A stretch of 64,000 nucleotides of DNA from Alcanivoracaceae bacterium (GCA_029212745.1 JARGOL010000009.1:55768-119767), one strand, 5' to 3'. Shown: positions 48,399 through 56,460, counted from the first letter of the stretch. Made by a program: numbers and translations. Notes: a model not told the origin generated them from the letters alone.

Positions 48399-48414
48399 AG
48401 AACTGGTGGCGATT
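48381..48414 (-). repeat. IS3 right inverted repeat
   Basis: Reverse complement begins AATCGCCACCAGTTCTCTAG. The OrfB stop lies inside it. Confidence 0.85.
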
Positions 48415-49200
48415 CAAGTTGCCATATCCCGGCCGGATAGATCCAGCCCCAAATAGTGTCTTTCCCGGTACTTCCGAGATAAGGGCCGTGACGGCCGGGG
48501 ACAGTGCTGCTACAGCCATGGCATTCACTCCAGCCAAAGGTGAGCGCAGAAACCAGGGTAGAGGGGTAACGCTCGGCCGACATAGCTGCAGTTCGTTACT
48601 GGGAGTCAGGGCGCGTAGGAGGCTTGATGGCGGGCCGATCGACCGGGGCAGGGAGGGCTGGATTAGGAGGTACGCCTGGCCAAGTAGTCCAGATAGTGTG
48701 TCACGTGACACACTTTTCGCAGACCACTTTCTTTTCATCATCGAAATCTTTCTTTCCATCAATGTGGCGAAAGCGGAGGCGATGAGGTTGGCGACCATGC
48801 TGCGCACGCAACGCATTGATTTAAAACAATAAAACCGCTTCTTCGGCGGTCGTCGCTTCTCCTTCAAGTCAGGCCAGACGTCCGGATCAACGATGAACTG
48901 TTGATGTTTCGCTAGTTTTTGTGGAAAGAGAGCCCAGCACAGGATGATATTTCGCAAGTATTGGTGAAAAGTTGCACAGCATGCCTACAAGGGCCTCGGG
49001 AAGCAGTGAATCGGCGCCAGTTCTCTATATAGTTGCGGAGTGGGGCCAAATCCAGGTACCTTACTGGCTCATCCTTCATCTGACGTGATTCATGACATTT
49101 TGCCGGCGACACAAGAAGCAGATTGAGACTCAGGAGCCTTCTGGCGCTTGTCTCCTGCTGTGTTCGCGTGGTGACGTCCCCGCCTCAGAAACCCGAATAA
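48415..49200. other. 786 bp without a recognisable gene between IS3 and the island operon
   Basis: Several short frames exist on both strands, but none has a recognisable domain or a ribosome site. The only sharp feature is the palindrome at 48695-48714. The region may contain the left boundary of the island. Confidence 0.6.
48695..48714. promoter_or_regulatory. Perfect 20-bp palindrome
   Basis: AGTGTGTCACGTGACACACT is perfectly self-complementary, with a central CACGTG. No gene starts within 500 bp downstream on the plus strand. It could be a regulator or recombinase site, or a relic. Confidence 0.5.
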
Positions 49201-49305
49201 TACGCTCATAGCGGTGTCTCTGCTCTGGCAGAGATAGCGGCTTTTGCCGCCCCGACCCCTACGGCCAGCAGGCCTTTCGGGAAGATCTCATTAGCTATGA
49301 GCGTA
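49201..49305 (+). promoter_or_regulatory. Structured leader of the island operon
   Basis: Perfect 12-bp inverted repeat TACGCTCATAGC (49201-49212) and GCTATGAGCGTA (49294-49305) encloses two further hairpins: TCTCTGC-TCTG-GCAGAGA (49217-49234) and GCGGC-TTTT-GCCGC (49237-49250). The last arm ends 4 bp before the exonuclease ATG and would cover the ribosome-binding region, so it could gate translation. A DNA-level role (recombination or operator) is also possible. Confidence 0.55.
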
Positions 49306-49309
49306 GATC

Positions 49310-50029
49310 ATGCAATTCAAACAGTTTGCCGCCAAGCGGCAAGATGGCAACAAGTCTTCAAAGTCACCTCGTACTGTACACCGTACCGAAATCGCCGCGG
49401 CCCGGGGGAAAGCGCCGGCCCGTCCAACGTTCATCGTCGACCTCGAGGCCACGTGCTGGGATGACCGACTCAGTAGCTCTATTGATGACATGGAGATCAT
49501 TGAAATCGGCTGCGTCCTGGTCACCCGGGAAGGAACCATCCTTGATGAATTCTGCACCTTTGTCCGCCCCCTGGACGAGCCTTTACTGAGCGCCTATTGC
49601 ACCAGCCTGACCGGCATTCACCAGGAAGAAGTGGACAAGGCGCCAAGCTACCGCGAGGCCATGATTGCTCTTGATCAATGGATGGCAGGAAGGCTGGGAA
49701 TCTGGGGTAGCTGGGGCAACTTCGACCAAAGACTTTTCGCCTCTATGGAGTGCAGGCATCCCTCTAGATCCAAGTTCCTGAGCATCGATCACGTCAACCT
49801 CAAGCGGCCCTGGAAGCAGACGAACGGGACCAGAAGGACAGCGCTCAGAGCAGCGCTTGAGCATCACGGTCTCAACTTTATTGGGCGCCCGCACCGAGGT
49901 ATTGACGATGCCCGCAACATCGCGCGTCTCATGCCGTTCGTTGACCACCACAAGCTGTTGGCGGCGGTGGGTGCTTTGGGTCCGATTACAGAGAATTCTT
50001 CGGATTCGGACAGGGGGGCGCAGCCATGA
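49310..50029 (+). CDS. DEDD-family 3'-5' exonuclease (ERI1/KapD-like)
   Basis: 239 residues. Exonuclease fold: FIVDLEATCW (D and E of motif I, about 42-51), SLTGIHQEEVDKAPSYREAM, GSWGNFDQRLF (motif II Asp, about 140), and HRGIDDARNIARL (motif III His and Asp, about 198-210), i.e. the DEDDh pattern. The closest layout is ERI1/KapD RNA 3' exonucleases rather than DNA polymerase epsilon. The first 30 residues are basic. First gene of a four-gene coupled operon; ATGA overlap with the next gene. Substrate (RNA or DNA) not determinable. Confidence 0.85.
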   Translation: MQFKQFAAKRQDGNKSSKSPRTVHRTEIAAARGKAPARPTFIVDLEATCWDDRLSSSIDDMEIIEIGCVLVTREGTILDEFCTFVRPLDEPLLSAYCTSLTGIHQEEVDKAPSYREAMIALDQWMAGRLGIWGSWGNFDQRLFASMECRHPSRSKFLSIDHVNLKRPWKQTNGTRRTALRAALEHHGLNFIGRPHRGIDDARNIARLMPFVDHHKLLAAVGALGPITENSSDSDRGAQP

Positions 50030-51279
50030 AGGAACAGTACGCAGAATTTCTGTACGCGCGACACCCTAAGATTCTTTCCAGGGTCAAGGCCGATGGTCTG
50101 GCTATTGGCGATGGCTGGCTCAATCTTATCGACTTGCTTTGCACTAGCTTGCAAAACCTGACCGACCATAATGGGGCGCCTCAGGTCGTGGCATGCCAGG
50201 TAAAGCAAAAGTTCGGTGGACTCCGGTTTTACGTCAACGACCACAGTTCTGAACAGGGCGTATTAATCGACCAAGCAGAACTTATGGCACAACGCACCTG
50301 CGAGATTTGCGGTGCGCCCGGCAAGCGCGTGAGCCTTGACGGCTGGGTGGTGGCTACGTGTATCAAGCACAAGAACGCCTTCAGGAAGCCGCCGAAAGGC
50401 CCGCGACAGATCAGGGTTTTTGTGGACATGGATGATGTGCTGACCGCATTCCGGCCAGCTTTCGAGGCTGTTCGTGCAGCAGAGCCAGCCTCGCTGTGGC
50501 CGCAATCGACGCCGGGCTTCTTTAGTGAGCTGGAGCCGCTACCGCACGCAGTGAAGGGCATGCTTGTTCTTGACGCCCTTGCTGGCGTGGAGGTCCATAT
50601 TCTGACCGCACCAAGTCCGCGCAATGCGCATTCGTACACGGAAAAACGCCTCTGGATTGAGCGGCACCTCGGTTATCGCTTTGTGAAGCGTCTGCACATT
50701 AGTCCCCGCAAGGATCTATTTCGTGGGGACGTATTAATTGATGATAACCACAAGGGGAAAGGTCAGGACAACTTCGAGGGTGCCTTGCTGAAGTTTGGTA
50801 GTGATTTCTGCCCGGATTGGCCGTCTACGGTGGTACGTCTAGTGATGCTTCGCGGTGCTGACCCATGGCCTTCACCGGTTAGGGAGCGCCTGACAGGTTG
50901 CCCGGTGGGTGAACGTCAGGGTACTGCCCGAAGTCTCGAGGCGGGCTTATCTCCGTTGGCCCTCAACCTGATGGCATGGTTGCTGGCATTGGCAGAGACG
51001 CAGCTCGCAGAGATCATTTCTGCAGCGGAATCAGATATCTCTGAATGGAGAGAGAGCGGGCGGATCCCGCAGACATGGTCCAGGCGTCTCTATGATGTGG
51101 CCCATCTTTTTGATCGTGCACTGATCATGATGCGCGCCGATGTCGACAAGACCAGAAGGTGGCTATCCTCAGCGCTTCCCGTATTGATAGGCAGATCACC
51201 GCTTGGTTATCTGATGGAAGAGAATGCAATCAGTGATCTGGATAAGATCATCGACAAGATCGAGGAGGGCTTTCCATGA
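50026..51279 (+). CDS. HAD-type 5'(3')-nucleotidase fused to Xre/DUF2384 antitoxin-like domain
   Basis: 417 residues in three parts. Residues 1-120: a domain also seen in phage proteins (GDGWLNLIDLLC, QVKQKFGGLRFYV) with a CEICGAPG knuckle (Cys92, Cys95) plus Cys112/His115 that may bind zinc. Residues 128-285: a HAD deoxyribonucleotidase-like domain with VDMDDVLTAF, HILTAPS, RKD and LIDD (Asp239/240). Residues about 305-417: an HTH-like region with SDISEWRESG, then RRWLSSALPVLIGRSPLGYLM...KIEEG, the MbcA/ParS/Xre C-terminal (DUF2384) pattern. Such antitoxin domains are normally separate proteins; fusion to a nucleotidase is unusual. Coupled by ATGA to both neighbours. Confidence 0.75.
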   Translation: MKEQYAEFLYARHPKILSRVKADGLAIGDGWLNLIDLLCTSLQNLTDHNGAPQVVACQVKQKFGGLRFYVNDHSSEQGVLIDQAELMAQRTCEICGAPGKRVSLDGWVVATCIKHKNAFRKPPKGPRQIRVFVDMDDVLTAFRPAFEAVRAAEPASLWPQSTPGFFSELEPLPHAVKGMLVLDALAGVEVHILTAPSPRNAHSYTEKRLWIERHLGYRFVKRLHISPRKDLFRGDVLIDDNHKGKGQDNFEGALLKFGSDFCPDWPSTVVRLVMLRGADPWPSPVRERLTGCPVGERQGTARSLEAGLSPLALNLMAWLLALAETQLAEIISAAESDISEWRESGRIPQTWSRRLYDVAHLFDRALIMMRADVDKTRRWLSSALPVLIGRSPLGYLMEENAISDLDKIIDKIEEGFP

Positions 51280-52070
51280 TGAGTGATCGAGAGCCCGGCT
51301 GGCCGCGAAGAGCCCTGGAACTATCCGTTCTCAGTGATCTTCGCTTAGAGACAGGTAGTTTTTCTTACGATCCAGGTGATGCTGATCTTGCTGTGTTTGC
51401 GGGTGACATACATGAGCGTGAAAAGGGATTGGATTGGATGCTAGCCCTAGGGCTATCCATCCCTGTAATTTACGTGGTTGGTAACCACGAATTCTATAAG
51501 ACGAGCTATCCGGCGCTAATTGAGAAGCTCAGGCGCAAAGCGCGAGGGTCAAATATCCATGTGCTGGATAATGAGTCTTTGACGATTGATGGCGTGCGTT
51601 TCCACGGCGTTACCCTTTGGACCGATTATCGAACCTTTGGGGATCCGGTCGCCTCCGGTCAGCTCTGCCAAACCATGATGTCGGATCACCGCTACATCCG
51701 TCGCCTGCCCGGGTATTCCAAAGTGAGATCAGTGGACCTGGCCCGTCTGCACCATGCGCACGTCAGCTGGCTCAGACAGAGCCTTGCTGAGTCTGATGAT
51801 TACGAGAATGTGGTAGTGACACACCATGCCCCGAGCCCTCGGTCCCTGAGACCCAGCATGAGAGACGATGCATCTTCAGCTGCCTACGCAAGCGACTTGG
51901 AACCCTTTATTAAGGAATATAAGCCTGGAGCCTGGATCCACGGCCACTGCCATAACAGCAGCGATTACAGCGTGGGCCGTTCCAGGGTGATCTGCAATCC
52001 GAGGGGTTATTACCCTGATGAGCTCAACACTGATTTCAATGGGAGCCTGTGCATTGAAATCGGCGGCTAA
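51276..52070 (+). CDS. Calcineurin-like metallophosphoesterase, motif I altered
   Basis: 264 residues. Metallophosphoesterase core: LSVLSDLRLE (motif I), VFAGDIHE (II), YVVGNHEFYKTSYP (III), VVVTHHAPSPRSL (IV), WIHGHCHNSSDY (V). In motif I the expected SDLHLE has Arg in place of the metal-binding His (codon CGC for CAC); all other ligands are intact. The same subfamily is otherwise standard in length. Hydrolyses phosphodiesters of nucleic acids or nucleotides; substrate unknown. Third gene of the coupled operon. Confidence 0.85.
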   Translation: MMSDREPGWPRRALELSVLSDLRLETGSFSYDPGDADLAVFAGDIHEREKGLDWMLALGLSIPVIYVVGNHEFYKTSYPALIEKLRRKARGSNIHVLDNESLTIDGVRFHGVTLWTDYRTFGDPVASGQLCQTMMSDHRYIRRLPGYSKVRSVDLARLHHAHVSWLRQSLAESDDYENVVVTHHAPSPRSLRPSMRDDASSAAYASDLEPFIKEYKPGAWIHGHCHNSSDYSVGRSRVICNPRGYYPDELNTDFNGSLCIEIGG

Positions 52071-52507
52071 TGGCCAGAACAGAGGAGGAAAGCACGCGTG
52101 AGATGGATAAAGCAGATTTCCTGCAGAATTTGGATGCATTGAAAGGCGATCTCCCTAAGAACCCCATTTTCATCCACGACGGTGGTGAAGAGCTGTTCGC
52201 GGTTATCTCGCTCGCTGATCTGGAGCGTTTTCGCCTGTTTCTGGCAACCTCCCCGCAAAGTTCTCGGCAAACAGGGAAGATCCCGGCCACAGGCCAATGG
52301 TTGGAGGATGGCCCGATCGCAATGCAGGCTCTGTTCAGCATGGCCAGGGATATGATGCAAGGCGACCAGCGCGTTGCCGAGCGCTGGATGGGTACACCGC
52401 AGGGCCTTTTTGGAGGAGGCACACCCCGCGCGCATGCGCGTACGGAAGAGGGCACCAGAGACGTAGCCAATCTGATCGCCAGAATCAGATACGGGATCGC
52501 AAGTTAG
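52070..52507 (+). CDS. DUF2384 (MbcA/ParS/Xre antitoxin C-terminal) domain protein
   Basis: 145 residues. Its ATG shares the A of the previous stop (TAATG); an alternative ATG at 52103 has GAGGAGGAAAG upstream. Residues 31-58 (NPIFIHDGGEELFAVISLADLERF) look like an antitoxin-type beta-strand pair. Residues 88-143 carry GDQRVAERWMGTPQGLFGGGTPRAHARTEEGTRDVANLIARIRYG, the DUF2384 toxin-binding pattern. DUF2384 proteins usually neutralise RES or related toxins; no RES gene is present. It is likely the partner of the nucleotidase fusion, which carries the same domain. Confidence 0.7.
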   Translation: MARTEEESTREMDKADFLQNLDALKGDLPKNPIFIHDGGEELFAVISLADLERFRLFLATSPQSSRQTGKIPATGQWLEDGPIAMQALFSMARDMMQGDQRVAERWMGTPQGLFGGGTPRAHARTEEGTRDVANLIARIRYGIAS

Positions 52508-52612
52508 GCGGCGCCCCAGCAGAGCTCGCTGCGATCAATGGATGAGTCCGGACTGGGGGAGCAGCACTGTATGCGTCTATAGCCCTCACAGAGGCCAGCT
52601 TTCAAAAACATC

Positions 52613-52643
52613 GTCAATCAATCTGCGGGCCTTCGTGATTGAC
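52613..52643. terminator. Stem-loop between island operon and tnpC
   Basis: GTCAATCA and TGATTGAC form a perfect 8-bp stem around 15 nt, about 105 bp past the operon and 97 bp past tnpC's stop on the other strand. No T-run on either strand. Could end convergent transcripts or mark an element end. Confidence 0.4.
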
Positions 52644-52739
52644 CAGCTCAAAGCTTAAGTAGCGATGGCTCTACAGCATCACCCCAGCTTACCACGAGAC
52701 TTTCTATACACACCATTTTTCAATCGCTTTCTGCAATAA

Positions 52740-53162
52740 CTACGATCTGGAATTAATCCAGTTTTGTCGATAATGTTCAGCTTTTCCTCGTTCTTTTTCC
52801 AGGGCATTCTTCAGTCTTGCGTTTTCATGGCGTACGCTGGCTAGCTCTTTCTTTAACTTGGCCACCTTATTTCTTAGTAGTGCTTCTACATGACGGGACT
52901 CATCAGGGGTTCGGGCAGGAACACTAATGCCGTCAATCTTGACCTTTGTTGCCCTATCGTCATCGCGAATGCTCGAGAGAGCGTCTTTAAAATTATTGTA
53001 TAGGTATTGTCTGCTAACGCCGGCTAATTTTGCTACCGCCATAAAGGTAATGGTTTCATTTGCCGCTTTAAGTGATTCAATGGCTTCCTCAACCGCTCTT
53101 CGCTTCTTAAGGCTGCGCTGCTCCCTGGCATGCTTTGCCCCGTCAAACTTATCGTTGCTCAT
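52740..53162 (-). CDS. tnpC: TnpC-like (DUF6262) transposon accessory protein
   Basis: 140 residues, highly charged. HTH near residues 40-60 (TFMAVAKLAGVSRQYLYNN) and a long coiled coil at 95-135 (LLRNKVAKLKKELASVRHENARLKNALEKERGKAEHY). Follows two tyrosine recombinase genes with an ATGA overlap, the arrangement of tnpA-tnpB-tnpC in Tn554, where TnpC influences transposition orientation and frequency. Base composition is clearly lower in GC than the flanking chromosome. Confidence 0.82.
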   Translation of the reverse strand: MSNDKFDGAKHAREQRSLKKRRAVEEAIESLKAANETITFMAVAKLAGVSRQYLYNNFKDALSSIRDDDRATKVKIDGISVPARTPDESRHVEALLRNKVAKLKKELASVRHENARLKNALEKERGKAEHYRQNWINSRS

Positions 53163-55273
53163 TTATCGACCTCTAGGGACATCTGTCTAAAGTTCTTCTC
53201 AGAACCTGTAAATTTCCCATCACTTTCTATGGCCGTGATGATATTTTTAAGGCTTAAACACACTTCCTGATTCTTTTTTAGACGGCGACTTGTGATTTCA
53301 GACATTCTTATCTTGCCATTTTCTTTTAGTTCTTTTACTTCCAATTTCTGCTCTTCAATCAGTGAAACGATCTCGCTATGCTCCACTTTAAAAAAGTTTA
53401 TGTCCTTCGAGTCTGCCCTGAAGTGCTTGCAGGTATAGCAGGCATTAGCATGTTCGCACCAGTCTCCTAATTGAGCGGGCATAGAACAGGCGCCGCCGCA
53501 TACCCTTGTGGCGCCTATCTGATCCTTGCGAATCATCAATGTCGAAAGACGCTCATCGACTTTGCCCTCTATCGTGTAAAAACGTCCTCCTCCATGCTCC
53601 AGCAAAGCTTTCTTCTTCAGTTCAAGGCGATTGTTGATATATACAGTTGCCATATCGGGGCTGGCGTGTCCGAGCTCCATCATAATGGCCAGGATGTCAT
53701 GACCTTCTTGTGCCAGTGATGTGCCCTTAGTATGCCGAAGCGGATGCCAAGAAAAGGATAGGGGGGTTCCATCGTCTGCCAAAATATTTTCTTTTATACA
53801 TTGGCGTTTGATTTGCTGCATGGAATAACTGGATGTGAGATAACTTTCATGAGACCCTGAAAACGTAGGGAAAAGATACTTTGTTGGCTTGCCATATTTT
53901 TTCAGGATCATTTCCTTTTGAAGATCAATAATGCTGATAATCTCAGCATGGGCAGCGTCATTCTTATGAAGAGGCTTATCATTCCACTTTCTAACCTTGT
54001 TCTGCCAAAACGTTAAAATCATAAAGTCATCATCGTTAGGATCCTGCTTAAGGCAATCAAAAAGAATGGCGTGCCCATCCTCCGCACGCATTCCGGTGGC
54101 AAGAATCAGCGCAAAAACGCTAAACACCGGGGCTGGCGCTTTTGCAGCAGCCTTCATGAGCTCGTCAATAATCCGCTGGGAATATGCCCGGCCAGCGCCT
54201 TCCTGCGTATAACCAATCCTCCCCAGCCCCTCCCTGTAATGAACTTTCTCGATTTTCTTGCTTGCCCTTGATGAGACGGACAGGGCGGGCCATGTATCCG
54301 GCCAATTTCGGGATGCAGTTTTAAGCATGGCAACAGTGTCGGTGAACCAATTCCTGCCTTTGAGGCCTTTTTTGTTGCCCCAAGCAATAAACTCATCTTC
54401 CAACAGCGAATCAGATATCAGGTCAGGAGAGGGGGAGGGGAATCGCTCATGCATGAACTCACGGAAGCGGCCAAATCTGCCGAAGTATCCTTGGAGCGTT
54501 TTGGGAGAAAGCTCCCCATGCGAAACCTTCTGTAGTATATGTTCGCGTATTGCCGTGCGCATCCAGGAAGGATAGAGATAAAAATTTATATACTGATCAT
54601 GATGTCGCTGAGCGTCCCTAAAGCGGACGTCGCGTTCTGTATAGAGATCATTCAAAAAAATTATGTTTCTCTTGCTCGGAGGTTGAAACTGTTCTCTGTA
54701 GATAATGGCCTTTTTATGAAAATCTCCGGCCACTGTTATTCTAGGGGAAAGATAATTTCGCTTCTCAATCTTCCCGGACTTGACGTATTCAGTTTCCGTT
54801 TGCGGTCGTGTTTGATTCTCCTGAAATAAGGAGAATAAATAAAGCAACTCTTTGTTGTGCTCTCGCTTCCCGCCTCCCTTGGTATGCCCATCCAGGGGGA
54901 ACTCTGGATGAGGAATTTCCGCAATGCAGCTCGAGCTAAAAGCTCTAAGCACTTGCTCTCCTTCTGCGGTAAACCATGCCATTGGAAGGCGCCGCCGATC
55001 CAAATGGCTTCTCGAGTCCATTCTCGGATCAGCAAGCAGTCTTGCCCAGTAAAGCTTTAGTTCAAGCGCCAGTAAGCTTGGTATTCCTTCAAATGAAATC
55101 GGACTTCTTGGGCCTATATGCTTGTTTTTAAAGTAGGGGTTGTTCTCAATGAGGGCTTTATCCCAAACGGATTCTTGCGTCAAGATAGGGGCAATTTTAG
55201 CGAGCGCGTTCTCCAGCTGATTCTTGTAGAGATCAATTTCGGTCTTGCCATCTTCTACAAGCCTTAAATCCAT
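53159..55273 (-). CDS. tnpB: TnpB-like tyrosine recombinase of a Tn554-type transposon
   Basis: 704 residues. C-terminal catalytic domain: LILATGMRAEDGHAILFDC (first Arg), HPLRHTKGTSLAQEGHDILAIMMELGHASPDMATVYIN (H-x-x-R, His, Tyr). After it a Cys-rich tail GGACSMPAQLGDWCEHANACYTCKHF, likely a zinc site, also typical of TnpB. Long N-terminal region with a core-binding domain (TLQGYFGRFGRFREFMHE). Overlaps tnpA by 10 bp and tnpC by ATGA. AT-rich, with codon use unlike the chromosome. Confidence 0.88.
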   Translation of the reverse strand: MDLRLVEDGKTEIDLYKNQLENALAKIAPILTQESVWDKALIENNPYFKNKHIGPRSPISFEGIPSLLALELKLYWARLLADPRMDSRSHLDRRRLPMAWFTAEGEQVLRAFSSSCIAEIPHPEFPLDGHTKGGGKREHNKELLYLFSLFQENQTRPQTETEYVKSGKIEKRNYLSPRITVAGDFHKKAIIYREQFQPPSKRNIIFLNDLYTERDVRFRDAQRHHDQYINFYLYPSWMRTAIREHILQKVSHGELSPKTLQGYFGRFGRFREFMHERFPSPSPDLISDSLLEDEFIAWGNKKGLKGRNWFTDTVAMLKTASRNWPDTWPALSVSSRASKKIEKVHYREGLGRIGYTQEGAGRAYSQRIIDELMKAAAKAPAPVFSVFALILATGMRAEDGHAILFDCLKQDPNDDDFMILTFWQNKVRKWNDKPLHKNDAAHAEIISIIDLQKEMILKKYGKPTKYLFPTFSGSHESYLTSSYSMQQIKRQCIKENILADDGTPLSFSWHPLRHTKGTSLAQEGHDILAIMMELGHASPDMATVYINNRLELKKKALLEHGGGRFYTIEGKVDERLSTLMIRKDQIGATRVCGGACSMPAQLGDWCEHANACYTCKHFRADSKDINFFKVEHSEIVSLIEEQKLEVKELKENGKIRMSEITSRRLKKNQEVCLSLKNIITAIESDGKFTGSEKNFRQMSLEVDK

Positions 55274-56460
55274 TTAGAGCCCCGATCAGTCAGATGAATA
55301 CCATGCTCATTAAATTCCTTCAGGCGCTTTTCCAGTTTCTCAGGTCCGGAAAGATGCAACTTTCGAATCTCCGAGCAAAACAGATGCTTATAGAAGTCCA
55401 AGGTGGTTTGAGGGCTTGCATGTCCAAGGCGGTCCGCAACGGCAAGAAGGCCATGCCCGTCAGCTATCGCTTCACTTGCATGCGTGTGTCGGAATTGGTG
55501 CCAAGTAAAGGGTTGGCCTGTCCTGGTTACCAGGTACTTTTTCAGATTCTCCGCGTAGCTCTTCGAAAGCGCTCGCCCGATACGCCCGCGCTGCACGTTG
55601 CAGAATACATATTCTGTCCCTGACTCGAACGCATCCTCATACTCATCGCTGGTCATATAGTCCTCGTACATATCCAGAACATATGACATTACCGGGATGG
55701 CGCGCGCACGACGTGATTTTGCTCTGGCACCGTTTTCGTTGTCGATTCTCGGAATGACCCAGATCACTCCCTCCGTAAGGTCGATATCCGCATGGCGCAA
55801 TCCCAGAGCCTCACCGATCCTCATGCCAGTGTTGTACAAGAGAGTTACCAGGAATGCATCGCGGATTAAGCGACACGCCTGGATAAGCTCCAAAACGTGC
55901 TCGGGTGCGAGTCTTTTACTGATTATTTTTCGCTGCACAGATGCAAGATTCCCATGAAGATAAGGGTCTTGACGCCGAGTATTACGCCTATGATTTATGT
56001 GATCAAGGAACGGTTTATAGCTGTCGGTGCCGTGGTGGCGGTTAGAGGCTTCTACAGTTGAAAAGGCCGGAACTCGCCCAGTCAGATACCTGTAGAACGA
56101 TTTTACCGCTAAGTGTATCTGGCTCCTCAGGGAGGGGCTGAGCGGGGTTGCCGGTCCTGCATAGAGATGAACCAAGTTTGGTGCTGCAGCATCACCGCTG
56201 TCGCTCAAGTGGTACTGCATCCACAGCAGAAAATGGTCGTAGTCTGTCACCGTTATCATGGAGAATTCTTTTCCATGCGCCTCAAGGAATGACCCAAGGC
56301 GGGCAACGTGCCTAGCATAGGCTTGAATCGTATTGGGCGACTGATTGACTTGCTCTAGATGAACGATCCAGTCTCGAATAGCATCAACTGGACGGCCATC
56401 TTTGTCGACAACAGTCCATGAGCAGCGAGAATCACTGAACCGTATCTTTGCCAGATCCAT
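55264..56460 (-). CDS. tnpA: TnpA-like tyrosine recombinase of a Tn554-type transposon
   Basis: 398 residues from the ATG at 56460 (GGAAG upstream; a TTG at 56487 would add nine). SAM-like core-binding domain (SPNTIQAYARHVARLGSFLEAHG), catalytic LLYNTGMRIGEALGLRHADID, HQFRHTHASEAIADGHGLLAVADRLGHASPQTTLDFYKHL containing His-x-x-Arg, His and the nucleophile Tyr. First of the recombinase trio. Confidence 0.9.
   Translation of the reverse strand: MDLAKIRFSDSRCSWTVVDKDGRPVDAIRDWIVHLEQVNQSPNTIQAYARHVARLGSFLEAHGKEFSMITVTDYDHFLLWMQYHLSDSGDAAAPNLVHLYAGPATPLSPSLRSQIHLAVKSFYRYLTGRVPAFSTVEASNRHHGTDSYKPFLDHINHRRNTRRQDPYLHGNLASVQRKIISKRLAPEHVLELIQACRLIRDAFLVTLLYNTGMRIGEALGLRHADIDLTEGVIWVIPRIDNENGARAKSRRARAIPVMSYVLDMYEDYMTSDEYEDAFESGTEYVFCNVQRGRIGRALSKSYAENLKKYLVTRTGQPFTWHQFRHTHASEAIADGHGLLAVADRLGHASPQTTLDFYKHLFCSEIRKLHLSGPEKLEKRLKEFNEHGIHLTDRGSKWI

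Larger units (their letters stand above)
47190..48414 (+). mobile_element. IS3-family insertion sequence, inactivated
   Basis: About 1.23 kb, bounded by 34-bp imperfect inverted repeats beginning AATCGCCACCAGTT. OrfA and OrfB are in the usual overlapping -1 arrangement, with a slippery A AAA AAA at 47490-47496. Both frames carry one nonsense codon, so the copy is dead. No clear target duplication was found, and the outer ends are uncertain by a few bases. It separates the efflux operon from the island. Confidence 0.9.
52740..56460 (-). mobile_element. Tn554-like tnpABC recombination module
   Basis: Three overlapping genes in the Tn554 order with matching sizes (398, 704 and 140 residues; Tn554 has roughly 360, 630 and 125). 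Tn554 elements have no terminal inverted repeats, so the ends cannot be set from this sequence. The cargo is most likely the 49310-52507 operon; the right end should lie between 56460 and 56755. Confidence 0.8.

Noticed and set aside
49310..50029. Reading the exonuclease as the DnaQ proofreading subunit
   Set aside because: Motifs and length fit ERI1/KapD-like exonucleases better, and the setting is a mobile island rather than a replication locus.
52740..56460. Reading the recombinase genes as an ordinary phage or ICE integrase
   Set aside because: Two overlapping tyrosine recombinases followed by a TnpC-type coiled-coil protein is the Tn554 pattern; no phage or conjugation genes and no tRNA target are present.
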